Assembly: GCA_030147805.1 (NCBI GenBank)
Contig: JASBUR010000038.1
Span: 1 to 64,000 of the forward strand
DNA: 64,000 nt
Reading direction: 5' to 3'
Source of the DNA: Sphingomonadaceae bacterium
GTDB taxonomy: Bacteria; Pseudomonadota; Alphaproteobacteria; Sphingomonadales; Sphingomonadaceae
The translations under genes and the position numbers were made by a program. Below are positions 17,163-25,736 of the stretch, piece by piece (position 1 is the stretch's first letter; every line of letters begins with the position of its first letter). The notes below the pieces were generated by a model that saw only the letters and a list, made by a program, of their open reading frames with translations, did no database searches and was not told the DNA's origin.

Positions 17163-17911
17163 TGCCCATCCGTACCGAAATACGCGACCGCGTCGCGGAG
17201 ATCGTCATCGACCATCCGCCGGTCAACGCGCTCGACAGCGCCGGCTGGAACAGCCTGCCCGGCCTCATCGCCGAGGCCGGCCGCAACGAAGCGGTGCGCT
17301 GCGTGCTGATCCGCGCCGAAGGCCGCGGCTTCTGCGGCGGCGTCGACATCAAGGAGATGCAGGCGCACCCCGAGCGCATCACCGTCCTCAACCGCGGCAA
17401 TTACCTGACCTTCAAGGCGATCCGCGACTGCGAGGTGCCGGTGGTCGTCGCGGTGCATGGCTTCGTCATCGGCGGCGGCATCGGCATCTGCGGCGCCTCG
17501 GACACCATCATCGCCAGCGACGATGCCTATTTCTCGCTGCCCGAGGTCGATCGCGGCGCGATGGGCGGGGCCAGCCACCTGTCGCGGATGCTGCCGCTGC
17601 ACAAGGTGCGCGCCGCCTTCTTCACCGGCGGCAAGATCCCCGCCGCCGAAGCCTATCGCCTCGGCGCCGTCGAGACGCTGACGACGCGCGACAAGCTGCT
17701 CGACGAGGCGCGCGCCTTCTGCGCGGTGATCGCCTCCAAGAGCCGCAAGGCGCTGGTCATCGCCAAGGAGGCGCTGAACGGCCTCGAGCCGCGCGACGTC
17801 GATCGCGGCTACCGCTGGGAGCAGGGCTTCACGCTCGAAATGTACATGCTCGAAGACAGCCAAGCGGCGCGCGATGCCTTCGTCGAGACGGGCAAGACGG
17901 CGAAATACTGA
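17162..17911 (+). CDS. echA20: EchA20-like crotonase (ring D hydrolase)
   Basis: A 249-residue crotonase whose motifs match EchA20/ScdN: IVIDHPPVNALDSAGW, LIRAEGRGFCGGVDIKEMQ, GFVIGGGIGICGASD, LPEVDRGAMGGASHLSRM, and YRWEQGFTLEM near the C-terminus. In the steroid HIP pathway EchA20 hydrolyses ring D of HIEC-CoA to COCHEA-CoA, the substrate of IpdAB. It overlaps the neighbours on both sides by one base (TGATG), which shows tight coupling. Together with ipdABC this is the strongest evidence for a ring C/D degradation module. Confidence 0.85.
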   Translation: MPIRTEIRDRVAEIVIDHPPVNALDSAGWNSLPGLIAEAGRNEAVRCVLIRAEGRGFCGGVDIKEMQAHPERITVLNRGNYLTFKAIRDCEVPVVVAVHGFVIGGGIGICGASDTIIASDDAYFSLPEVDRGAMGGASHLSRMLPLHKVRAAFFTGGKIPAAEAYRLGAVETLTTRDKLLDEARAFCAVIASKSRKALVIAKEALNGLEPRDVDRGYRWEQGFTLEMYMLEDSQAARDAFVETGKTAKY

Positions 17912-19071
17912 TGAAGCTCGACTACACCGCCGAACAGGACGCGTTCCGCCAGGAAGTGCGCAGCTGGCTCGAAGCGAACGTGCCGGCCGAGAAGCTCGCC
18001 TCGTTCGATACCGCCGAGGGCTTCGAGCAGCACCGCGCCTGGGAGCGCACGCTCGCCTCGGGCAATTATGGCATGGTGACCTGGCCGACCGACTATGGCG
18101 GCCGCGGGCTCGACCTCATCCAGTGGCTGATCTTCGAGGAGGAATATCACCGCGCCGGCGCGCCGGGCCGCGTCAACCAGAACGGCATCTTCCTGCTCGG
18201 CCCGACGATGATGGAATATGGCACGCCCGAACAGAAGGCGCGCTTCCTCTCGGCGATGGCGGCGGGCGACGAGGTCTGGGCGCAGGCCTGGTCCGAGCCG
18301 CAGGCGGGCAGCGACCTCGCCGCGGTGCGTGCCACCGCGGTCCGCGACGGCGACGATTATGTGCTGACCGGCCACAAGATCTGGTCCTCGCGCGCCGTAT
18401 TCGCCGACTGGGCGTTCGGGCTGTTCCGCACCGAAGCCGGCTCGGAACGCCACAAGGGCCTGTCGCTGATCCTGTTCCCGCTCGACCTTCCGGGCGTCAG
18501 GGTCGGCCCGATCCCGCAGATCGATGGCGAGGCGGGCTTTGCCGAAATCTTCCTCGACGGCGCGCGCGTGCCGGTAGCCAACCGGCTCGGCGACGAGGGC
18601 CAGGGCTGGCATGTCTGCATGGCGACCGCCGGCTTCGAGCGCGGGCTCATGCTGCGCTCGCCGGCGCGTTTTCAGGCGGCGGCGGCCCACCTCGTCGAGC
18701 TTGCCAAACAGCATGACGAGCGGATCGACGGGACGGTCTCCGCGGCGGTCATCCAGGCGGCGATGGACGCCGACGCCTATGCGCTGTCGATCTATTCGAC
18801 CGCGTCGCGGCTGATCGCCGGCGGCAAGATCGGTGCCGAAGCGAGCTGCAACAAGATCTTCTGGTCGGAACTCGACGTGCGGCTCAACCGCACCGCGCTG
18901 TCGATCCTCGGCGCGCAGGCCGAATTGCTGCGCGACGCGCCCGACGCCGCCGACGACATCGGCCACTGGCTCGACGCCTATCTCTTCTCGCTCGCCGGGC
19001 CGATCTATGCCGGCACCAACGAGATCCAGCGCAACATCATCGCCGAGCGCGTGCTCGGCCTGCCGCGATAG
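17911..19071 (+). CDS. Acyl-CoA dehydrogenase, catalytic-type subunit
   Basis: A 386-residue flavoprotein with all ACAD domains: an N-terminal helical domain, the flavin motif WAQAWSEPQAGSDLAAV, WSSRAVFADWAF, and the C-terminal GPIYAGTNEIQRNIIAERVLGLPR. The usual MCAD catalytic glutamate (YEGT) is alanine here (YAGT). A glutamate in GFERGLML, at the position used by isovaleryl-CoA dehydrogenases, may serve as the base. The gene pairs with the next, shorter ACAD, as in the heteromeric steroid FadE enzymes. It probably desaturates a CoA ester of a ring-derived acid. Confidence 0.88.
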   Translation: MKLDYTAEQDAFRQEVRSWLEANVPAEKLASFDTAEGFEQHRAWERTLASGNYGMVTWPTDYGGRGLDLIQWLIFEEEYHRAGAPGRVNQNGIFLLGPTMMEYGTPEQKARFLSAMAAGDEVWAQAWSEPQAGSDLAAVRATAVRDGDDYVLTGHKIWSSRAVFADWAFGLFRTEAGSERHKGLSLILFPLDLPGVRVGPIPQIDGEAGFAEIFLDGARVPVANRLGDEGQGWHVCMATAGFERGLMLRSPARFQAAAAHLVELAKQHDERIDGTVSAAVIQAAMDADAYALSIYSTASRLIAGGKIGAEASCNKIFWSELDVRLNRTALSILGAQAELLRDAPDAADDIGHWLDAYLFSLAGPIYAGTNEIQRNIIAERVLGLPR

Positions 19072-19079
19072 GCGCCGTC

Positions 19080-20138
19080 ATGGATTTCACCTTCTCCGAA
19101 GAGCAGATGATGGTGGTCGGCGTCGTCCGCGAGCTGCTCGCCGACCGCTGCACCCCCGCCGACCTGCGCCGGCTGATGAACAGCGGCGATGCGCGCGATG
19201 CCGACCGCTGGACGGCGATCCGCGAGATGGGGCTTACCGGCCTGCTGGTGCCCGAAGCCGCGGGCGGCCTCGGTCTCGCCGAGACCGACCTCGTGCAGGT
19301 CGCCGAGGCCTGCGGCTACGCCGCGCTGCCCGAACCGCTGGTCGAGCATGCCGGTGTCGCCGCGCCGCTGCTGGCGGCGTTCGATGGCGCGCGCGTGGGC
19401 GAATGGCAGCCGAAGGTCGCGGCGGCCGAGGCGTCGATCGCGGTCGGCCATCCGGCCAATCCCTTCGTCGCCGATGCCGACAGCGCCGACGTCCTGCTGC
19501 TCGTCGATGGGGGGGCGCTGCACCTCGTCGAGAAGAAGGATGTCACGATGGTCCGCCAGCCGAGCATCGATCCGTTCCGTCGGCTGTTCCGCGTCGCCTG
19601 GACACCCGCGGCCGCGACGCTGATCGCCGACGCCGACGCCGCGAAGCCGCATCTCGACAAGGCCCTCGAGCGAGGCGCGCTGTTCGCCGCCGCGCAGGGT
19701 CTCGGCCTCGCGCAGCGCAGCGTCGATCTCGCGGCCGACTATGCGCGCGAACGCCAGCAGTTCGGCAAGCCGATCGGCTCCTACCAGGCGGTCAAGCATC
19801 TGCTCGCTACCGTCCAGGTCGCGATCGAGTTCGCTCGCCCCGTCGTCCATGCCGCGGCCGCGCAGATCGGCGCCGGCGACCTCCACGCGCGGGCACGGGT
19901 CAGCCATGCCAAGCTCGCGGCGCTCGGCGCCGCCGAGCAGGCGGCGCGCACCGGCATCCAGGTGCACGGTGCCATGGGGTATAGCTGGGAGGTCGACGTC
20001 CATTTCTTCCTGAAGCGCTCGCTGGCGCTCGCCGGCGCCTGGGGCGACGAGATCTTTCACCGCCAGCGTGTCGCCGACCGCATCTTCGGCGCACCGCTCG
20101 GCCCCGACCAGACCTTCGCGCGCGGAGAAGCGGCATGA
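19080..20138 (+). CDS. Acyl-CoA dehydrogenase, short partner subunit
   Basis: A 352-residue ACAD-like protein, shorter than the 380-residue norm. The N-terminus MDFTFSEEQMMVVGVVRELLADR is typical. The central flavin-binding region is reduced, with VGHPANPFVADADSADVLLLVDGG in its place. The C-terminus QVHGAMGYSWEVDVHFFLKRS is like FadE beta subunits of alpha2beta2 steroid dehydrogenases. It lies 8 bp behind the larger ACAD gene and overlaps the ligase gene by ATGA. I infer a heteromeric complex with the preceding gene product. Confidence 0.85.
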   Translation: MDFTFSEEQMMVVGVVRELLADRCTPADLRRLMNSGDARDADRWTAIREMGLTGLLVPEAAGGLGLAETDLVQVAEACGYAALPEPLVEHAGVAAPLLAAFDGARVGEWQPKVAAAEASIAVGHPANPFVADADSADVLLLVDGGALHLVEKKDVTMVRQPSIDPFRRLFRVAWTPAAATLIADADAAKPHLDKALERGALFAAAQGLGLAQRSVDLAADYARERQQFGKPIGSYQAVKHLLATVQVAIEFARPVVHAAAAQIGAGDLHARARVSHAKLAALGAAEQAARTGIQVHGAMGYSWEVDVHFFLKRSLALAGAWGDEIFHRQRVADRIFGAPLGPDQTFARGEAA

Positions 20139-21793
20139 CCTCGCCCCTCCCCCGGCTCGATGGCCTGACCACCGACGTCCCGCCGGCGCTCGCCGCGCAT
20201 TTCCGCGCGCAAGGCTGGTGGGATGCCGAGACGCTCGCCGAACGCATCGACGCGCTCGCGAAGGCGCGCCCCGACGATGCCGCCTTCATCATGGCCGACA
20301 GCCGGTTCAGCTGGGCCGACTATGCGCGCACATCGGACCGCATCGCCTGGGCGCTGACCGGCCTCGGCTTCGCGCGCGGCGACCGCGTCGCGGTGGTGCT
20401 GCCCGACGGCCCGACCGTCCATGCCGCCTTCGTGGGGCTCGAGAAAGCCGGGCTGGTGATCGTCGGCATCGGCGCGCGCGCCGGCGACGCCGAGATCGCG
20501 CATCTGATCCGCCGCACCGGCGCGCGGGCGCTCGTCACGCACACGCAGCAGCGCGATCGCACCGCCAGCGACCTGCGCGACGCGCTCGCCGGCCGCGAGG
20601 CGCCGCTCGAACATCTGGTCGAACTGCCCGACTTCGCGCACGACACCGAGGCGCCGATCCTGATCGACGGCGCCGCGGTCGCCACCGACCCGCGGGCGAC
20701 GACGCCGTTCGGTCCCGACGAGTTGTTCATGATCAACTCGACGTCGGGGACGACGGGGCTGCCGAAGTGCGTGATGCACACGCAGAACCGCTGGGTCTAT
20801 TTTCACAAGCTGGCGGCCGACGCCGGCCGCTTCGGCGACGACGAGATCTTCATGGGCGCGGTGCCGGCGCCCTTCGGCTTCGGGCTGTGGACGGCGCATT
20901 TCTCGCCGGCGATCCTCGGCGCGCCGACGGTGCTGCTGCCCAGGTTCGACGCCGGCGCGGCGCTCGACCTGATCGCACGCGAGAAGGTCACCGTGCTGTG
21001 CTGCGTCAGCACGCAGTTCATCATGATGCTCAACGAGCAGGCCGAACGGCCGCGCGACTTCTCCTCGCTGCGCTCGATGTTCACCGGCGGCGAGGCGGTC
21101 CCCTACGAGCGCGCCGCCGAGTTCGAGCGCGTCACCGGCGCCGCGGTGCTGCAATTCTACGGATCGAACGAGACCGGGGCGCTGAGCTGCACCACCGCCG
21201 CCGACAGCCGCGAGCACCGGCTGCGCACCGCGGGCCGCATCATCCCCGACATGGAGGTCCGGCTGTTCGACGTCGAGACCGGCGCCGACGTGACCGCCGA
21301 GCGCAGCTCCGGCCAGCCGGGCTGCCGGGGTCCGGCCACCTGCCTCGGCTATTGGGACGATGCCGCCGCCAACGCCAAGCTGTTCACCAAGGACGGCTAT
21401 ATGCTGATGGGCGACATCGTCAGCATCGACGCCGACGGCTATCTGAGCGTCATCGGCCGCACCTCCGACTTCATCATCCGCGGCGGCAAGAACATCAGCG
21501 CGCCCGCGGTCGAGGAGGAAGTCGCCAGCCATCCGGCGGTGGCGCTGTGCGCAGCGGTCCCGGCGCCCGACCCGGTGTTCGGCGAACGCGTCTGCATCTA
21601 TGCCGAGCTGCGCCCCGGCCAGTCGCTTGAACTCGCCGACCTCACGGCGCATCTCAAGACTCGCGGCATCAGCCGCGAATGGTACCCCGAGCATCTGATC
21701 GTGGTCGACGCGCTGCCGCGGTCCTCGGGCGGCAAGGTCGCGAAGGGCGACCTGCGCGACGATGCCAAGGCACGCTTCGGAGCCGGACGATGA
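20135..21793 (+). CDS. AMP-dependent acyl-CoA synthetase (FadD-like)
   Basis: A 552-residue adenylate-forming ligase. The P-loop-like motif is NSTSGTTGLPKCVMH near residue 205, the A5 motif is YGSNETGAL, and the hinge region is GDIVSIDADGYLSVIGRTSDFIIRGGKNIS. The catalytic lysine lies in PRSSGGKVAKGDLR near the C-terminus. It activates a carboxylic acid to its CoA ester, and in a HIP-type operon the propionate side chain of the bicyclic acid is the obvious candidate (FadD3/ScdA role). Coupled by ATGA overlaps on both sides. The substrate is inferred from context. Confidence 0.88.
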   Translation: MTSPLPRLDGLTTDVPPALAAHFRAQGWWDAETLAERIDALAKARPDDAAFIMADSRFSWADYARTSDRIAWALTGLGFARGDRVAVVLPDGPTVHAAFVGLEKAGLVIVGIGARAGDAEIAHLIRRTGARALVTHTQQRDRTASDLRDALAGREAPLEHLVELPDFAHDTEAPILIDGAAVATDPRATTPFGPDELFMINSTSGTTGLPKCVMHTQNRWVYFHKLAADAGRFGDDEIFMGAVPAPFGFGLWTAHFSPAILGAPTVLLPRFDAGAALDLIAREKVTVLCCVSTQFIMMLNEQAERPRDFSSLRSMFTGGEAVPYERAAEFERVTGAAVLQFYGSNETGALSCTTAADSREHRLRTAGRIIPDMEVRLFDVETGADVTAERSSGQPGCRGPATCLGYWDDAAANAKLFTKDGYMLMGDIVSIDADGYLSVIGRTSDFIIRGGKNISAPAVEEEVASHPAVALCAAVPAPDPVFGERVCIYAELRPGQSLELADLTAHLKTRGISREWYPEHLIVVDALPRSSGGKVAKGDLRDDAKARFGAGR

Positions 21794-22599
21794 GCGACTA
21801 TCAGAACATCCGCCTCGACTTTGCCGCGCCGGTCGCGCGGCTCACCTTGGCGCGCGGCGACAAGCTCAATCCGCTCAACTGGTCGACGATCAAGGAGCTG
21901 AAGCGCGCCGTCGCCGAGATCGAGAGCCACGACGACATCGACTTCGTGATCCTCACCGGCGACGGCCGCGCCTTCTCGGCGGGCGGCGATCTCGAAGGCT
22001 ATATCCACCTCTACGCACACCCCGACGAGTTCCGCGCCTTCCTCACCGACTTCTTCGAGATGCTGAACGCCATCGAGGCGGCGCGCGCGATCTGGATCGC
22101 CGCGGTCAACGGCCCCTGCGTCGCCGGCGGCATCGAGCTGCTGCTCGCCTGCGACATGGCGGTCGCCGCCGACACTGCGAAGATTTCCGACGGCCACCTC
22201 AACTTCGGCCAGCTGCCCGGCGCCGGCGGGTCGCAGCGGCTGCCACGCGCGATCGGCATGCTGCGCGCCAAGCATCTGATGCTGACCGGCGAGATGATCA
22301 GCGCCGAGCATGCCGAGCGCTGGGGGCTCGTCACGCTCGTCGCCCCCGCGGCCGAGCTGCTCGCGCGCGTCGACGCGCTCGTCGACGGCATGAAGTCGAA
22401 GAGCCGCGTCGGCCTCAAGGGCATGAAGAAGCTCGCCAACATGACGCTGTTCGAGCCGTACGAGCACGGCCTCGAGCTCGAGATGGACTATGTCCACCAC
22501 TACGCCACCACCGAGCCCGATGCGACCGAAGGGCTGATGGCGTTCAAGGAAAAGCGCGCGCCCGCCTTCACGGGCCCGCGAAGCGGAGACTGGAAATGA
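21790..22599 (+). CDS. Enoyl-CoA hydratase/isomerase family protein
   Basis: A 269-residue crotonase of standard length. It has LTLARGDKLNPLNWSTI at the start, the oxyanion segment GRAFSAGGDLEGY, NGPCVAGGIELLLACDMAVAA, and ISDGHLNFGQLPGAGGSQRLPRAIG carrying the catalytic-loop region. The C-terminus ends KEKRAPAFTG, usual for hydratases. It probably hydrates a side-chain enoyl-CoA made by the ACAD pair. Its start overlaps the ligase stop (ATGA), and its stop overlaps the thiolase-fold gene. Confidence 0.9.
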   Translation: MSDYQNIRLDFAAPVARLTLARGDKLNPLNWSTIKELKRAVAEIESHDDIDFVILTGDGRAFSAGGDLEGYIHLYAHPDEFRAFLTDFFEMLNAIEAARAIWIAAVNGPCVAGGIELLLACDMAVAADTAKISDGHLNFGQLPGAGGSQRLPRAIGMLRAKHLMLTGEMISAEHAERWGLVTLVAPAAELLARVDALVDGMKSKSRVGLKGMKKLANMTLFEPYEHGLELEMDYVHHYATTEPDATEGLMAFKEKRAPAFTGPRSGDWK

Positions 22600-23756
22600 C
22601 CTGGGCGCTACGCGACAAATACGCGATCACCGGTATCGGCAACACCGAATATACCAAGAATTCGGGGCGCACGGTGCGCAGCCTCGCCTCCGAAGCCTGC
22701 CTGCGGGCGATCGCCGACGCCGGACTTAAGGTCGAGGACGTCGACGGCATCGTCAGCTTCAACTTCAACGACAGCGCGCCGGCGATCGGCGTCGCGTCGG
22801 AGATCGGCGTACCCGCCGCCGGCTATGCGGTAGACTATCTGGCGGGTGGCAACGGCGCGAACCTGATCACGCTCGCCGCCACCGCGGCGATCGAGGCGGG
22901 CCTCGCCAAGACCGTCGTCTGCTACCGCGCGATGAACGGCCGCTCGGGCTTCCGCCTGGGCGGCGGGCGCGACATGTCGGCCTATGGCATCACCCAGTGG
23001 ACCGCGCCCTTCGGCTGGATCACCTACCCGCAGGCGATGGCGATGTGGGCGCGCCGCCACATCGTCCAGTATGGCACCACGCCCGAGCAGTTCGGCGAGA
23101 TCGCGATGACCTGCCGCGAGAATGCGATGCTCAACGAGCGCGCGATGCAGCGCGGCCCGATGACGCTCGAGGACTACATGCACTCGAAGCCGATCGTCGA
23201 TCCGTTCCGCAAGTTCGACATCTGCCTCGAAAGCGATGGCGCCTGCGCGGTGGTCATCACCAGTGCCGAGCGCGCCAGGGACATGCCGCACAAGCCGGTC
23301 TACATCATGGGCGGCGCCTATGGCGGCGGCCCGACGCAGGGCGACGACTTCTTCGACGCCATCCGCTGGCCCGATCATGCACACAACGCCTTCAAATATC
23401 TCGGCGACGATCTGTGGAAGTCGGCGGGAATCACGCCGAAGGACGTCGACGTCGCGCAGATCTACGACTGCTTCACCTATTCGGTGCTGATGGCGCTCGA
23501 GGGCCTCGGCTTCTGCAAGGAAGGCGAGGGCGGTCCGTTCGTCATGGGCGGGCGCATCCGCCGCGATGGCGAGTTGCCGATCAACACCGCCGGCGGCCTG
23601 CTGTCGGAAGCCTATATCCACGGCTTCAACCACGTCCTCGAAGCCGTCGAGCAGCTGCGCGGCCATTCGGGCGAGCGCCAGATCAAGGACGCCGAAATCT
23701 GCCTGACCACCGCCGGCGCCATGACCTGCGCCAGCGCGATGATCCTGAGGAACTAG
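22596..23756 (+). CDS. Ltp2-like thiolase-fold protein (probable retro-aldolase)
   Basis: A 386-residue thiolase-superfamily protein of the lipid-transfer/SCPx branch: YAITGIGNTEYTKNSGRT, NDSAPAIGVASEIG, AQIYDCFTYSVLMALEGLGFC, NTAGGLLSEAYIHGFNHVLEA. The nucleophilic cysteine of true thiolases is absent; the corresponding loop reads DYLAGGNGANLI (residues 80-91). Steroid Ltp2 enzymes have lost the same cysteine and work with a DUF35 partner as aldolases that shorten a side chain. The next gene encodes a DUF35 protein, which supports this reading. Coupled to the preceding gene by ATGA. Confidence 0.8.
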   Translation: MTWALRDKYAITGIGNTEYTKNSGRTVRSLASEACLRAIADAGLKVEDVDGIVSFNFNDSAPAIGVASEIGVPAAGYAVDYLAGGNGANLITLAATAAIEAGLAKTVVCYRAMNGRSGFRLGGGRDMSAYGITQWTAPFGWITYPQAMAMWARRHIVQYGTTPEQFGEIAMTCRENAMLNERAMQRGPMTLEDYMHSKPIVDPFRKFDICLESDGACAVVITSAERARDMPHKPVYIMGGAYGGGPTQGDDFFDAIRWPDHAHNAFKYLGDDLWKSAGITPKDVDVAQIYDCFTYSVLMALEGLGFCKEGEGGPFVMGGRIRRDGELPINTAGGLLSEAYIHGFNHVLEAVEQLRGHSGERQIKDAEICLTTAGAMTCASAMILRN

Positions 23757-23758
23757 CC

Positions 23759-24163
23759 ATGAGCTACGCAAAGCCGCTTCCCGTTCCCGATCCCGAGAGC
23801 CGCCCCTTCTGGGAAGCCACCAAGCAGCACAAGCTGCTGATGCAGCGCTCGCCGACCACCGGAAAGTTCCAGTTCCCGCCGACGACCTTCACCCCGGGCG
23901 GGCTCGAGCGGCCCGAATGGGTCGAGGTCTCGGGACGCGGCAAGGTCTTCTCGTGGATCGTCGTGCGCGCGCCCACGCCGGCCGACATCTATGCGGCCGA
24001 CGTGCCCTATACCGTCGCGCTGATCGAGCTCGACGAGGGCGTGCGCATGGCGAGCAACATCGTCAATTGCGCGCCCGAGGACGTCAGCGCCGGCATGCCG
24101 GTGAAGGTTCTCTACAAGCAGGTGACCGACGAGATCACGCTGCCGCTGTTCGAGCCGGCCTGA
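23759..24163 (+). CDS. DUF35 OB-fold protein with degenerate zinc ribbon
   Basis: A 134-residue ChsH2-C/DUF35-type partner. The N-terminal PVPDPESRPFWEATKQHKLLM precedes the place where a Zn ribbon of the form CxxC...CPxC is expected, but it reads QRSPTTGKFQFPPTTFTPGG with no cysteine. The OB-fold follows (GRGKVFSWIVV, VPYTVALIELDEGVRMASNI). The protein begins two bases after the thiolase-fold stop, so the two gene products probably form the aldolase complex. The lost zinc ligands are unusual. Confidence 0.82.
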   Translation: MSYAKPLPVPDPESRPFWEATKQHKLLMQRSPTTGKFQFPPTTFTPGGLERPEWVEVSGRGKVFSWIVVRAPTPADIYAADVPYTVALIELDEGVRMASNIVNCAPEDVSAGMPVKVLYKQVTDEITLPLFEPA

Positions 24164-24165
24164 CC

Positions 24166-25569
24166 ATGTCGCCGCCCGTCGCCGATCCGTTCGCCTCGTC
24201 GCCCTTCCTCAACAAGGTCGCGACGCTGTCCCGCCCCGAGCTGGAAGCGTTCCAGCTCAGGAAGGTCCAGAAGCTCGTCGCGCGCCTCTACGCGAAGGCG
24301 CCTTATTACGCCGACCGCATGAAGGCGGCCGGGCTGACGCCTGACGCGATCACCTCGCTCGACGTCTTCCGCGACCGCTTCCCGACCAGCGACAAGAAGT
24401 CGTTCCTCGAGGACCAGTTGGCGCATCCGCCCTTCGGCCACCGCCTCGGCATCGACCCGGGCGAGGTCGCGCTCGTCAACATGACCGGCGGCACCTCGGG
24501 CCAGGGCCAGGAAATCTACGGCCGCAGCCAGCGCGACGTGCACCATCTCGGCTATCTCCACGCGCTGCCTTGGTACATGGGCGGGCTGCGGCCCGGCGAC
24601 ATCGCGGTCAACTGCGTGCCGGCGGGCGGGATGACGACGGGCGGCTGGGGCCCCGGCGAGGGCATCCGCATCATCGGCGCCACCGGCTTCCACGTCGGCG
24701 GCGCGACCTCGACCGAGTCGAAGATCGACCTGATGCTCAAGCTGGGGCGCGTCAACTTCATCTACGCGTCGACCAACTATCTCCACACGCTGACCGAGAC
24801 GATGCTCAAGCGCGGCATTACCCCGCGCGAGGCCTTCCCCGAGATGCACGGGCTGTTCATCGCCGCCGAGGGCTATCCGCTCGAATGGGCCGAGGAGATC
24901 GAGAAGCATTGGGGCTGTCGCCTGCAGGAGGGTTATGGCTCGACGCAGCTGATGGGCTTCGGCGCCTCGACCGGCTCGGACGGCGTATTCGGCAAGGACG
25001 GCAAGCGCGGGCTGATGCGGCTGTTCGAGTGGGAAACGCTCTACGAGATCCTCGACCCCGAAACCGGCGCACCGACCGCGCCCGGCGAACTCGGCGAGAT
25101 GGTCGTCACCAACCTGTCGGTCGAAGGCAGCCCCGTCGTCCGCTTCAAGACCGGCGACGCCGCGCGGTACGTGCCGTGGAACGAGGTCGGCGACGGCAAG
25201 GCGTGGAGCGCGATCGAGTGCGGCACGATCGGGCGCTTCGACGACATGATGAAGATCCGCGGCAACAACGTCTGGCCGAGCCAGATCGACGCCGCCGTCT
25301 TCGCCATCCCCGAGTTCGGCGACTATGCGGGCCGCGTCTATACCCGCGGCGGCAAGACCGAGATCGAGGTGCGCCTCGCCTTCGCCGAGCATCTGACCGA
25401 CCTGTCGCCCGAGGCACGCGCCGCGCTCATCGCCAAGGCGCGCGCGGCGATCAAGGAGCGCACCAACGTGTGGATGGACTGCGAGGAATGCCCGCGCGAG
25501 GCGCTGCCCAAGTTCGACTACAAGGCGCGCCGCTGGAAGGACGAGCGGCAGTCGGGCTATAAATTCTAG
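24166..25569 (+). CDS. Phenylacetate-CoA ligase (PaaK)-like adenylate-forming enzyme
   Basis: A 467-residue ligase of the PaaK/CapK family: KLVARLYAKAPYYADRMKAAG at the start, NMTGGTSGQGQEIYGRS as the nucleotide loop, LQEGYGSTQLMGFG, FKTGDAARY, and IGRFDDMMKIRGNNVWPSQID before the C-terminal lid. PaaK-type enzymes activate aryl or arylacetic acids. It is a second, unrelated-looking ligase in the same operon, so the pathway probably activates two different acids. The start is two bases after the DUF35 stop. Confidence 0.88.
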   Translation: MSPPVADPFASSPFLNKVATLSRPELEAFQLRKVQKLVARLYAKAPYYADRMKAAGLTPDAITSLDVFRDRFPTSDKKSFLEDQLAHPPFGHRLGIDPGEVALVNMTGGTSGQGQEIYGRSQRDVHHLGYLHALPWYMGGLRPGDIAVNCVPAGGMTTGGWGPGEGIRIIGATGFHVGGATSTESKIDLMLKLGRVNFIYASTNYLHTLTETMLKRGITPREAFPEMHGLFIAAEGYPLEWAEEIEKHWGCRLQEGYGSTQLMGFGASTGSDGVFGKDGKRGLMRLFEWETLYEILDPETGAPTAPGELGEMVVTNLSVEGSPVVRFKTGDAARYVPWNEVGDGKAWSAIECGTIGRFDDMMKIRGNNVWPSQIDAAVFAIPEFGDYAGRVYTRGGKTEIEVRLAFAEHLTDLSPEARAALIAKARAAIKERTNVWMDCEECPREALPKFDYKARRWKDERQSGYKF

Positions 25570-25580
25570 CGGAGGCTGAC

Positions 25581-25736
25581 ATGGCCGAGACCAACGACGA
25601 TGCGATCCTGCGCGAGATGCTCGCGCTCGCCGACAGGCTGTGCGCGCAGGCGACCGACACGATGATGACCGGGCAATATGCCTTCCTGCGAGCGCGCATC
25701 GACGCGCTGCTCGAACTGCGCGGGGCCGCCGAATGA
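25581..25736 (+). CDS. 51-residue small protein in the ipd operon
   Basis: A short frame beginning MAETNDDAILREMLALADRL and ending ELRGAAE. It is preceded by GGAGG at 25571-25575 and overlaps the next SDR start by ATGA. The sequence is rich in Ala, Leu, Glu and Arg and is probably all alpha-helical, possibly a helical hairpin. I recognise no family. The ribosome site and the coupling on both sides argue that it is really translated. Confidence 0.7.
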   Translation: MAETNDDAILREMLALADRLCAQATDTMMTGQYAFLRARIDALLELRGAAE

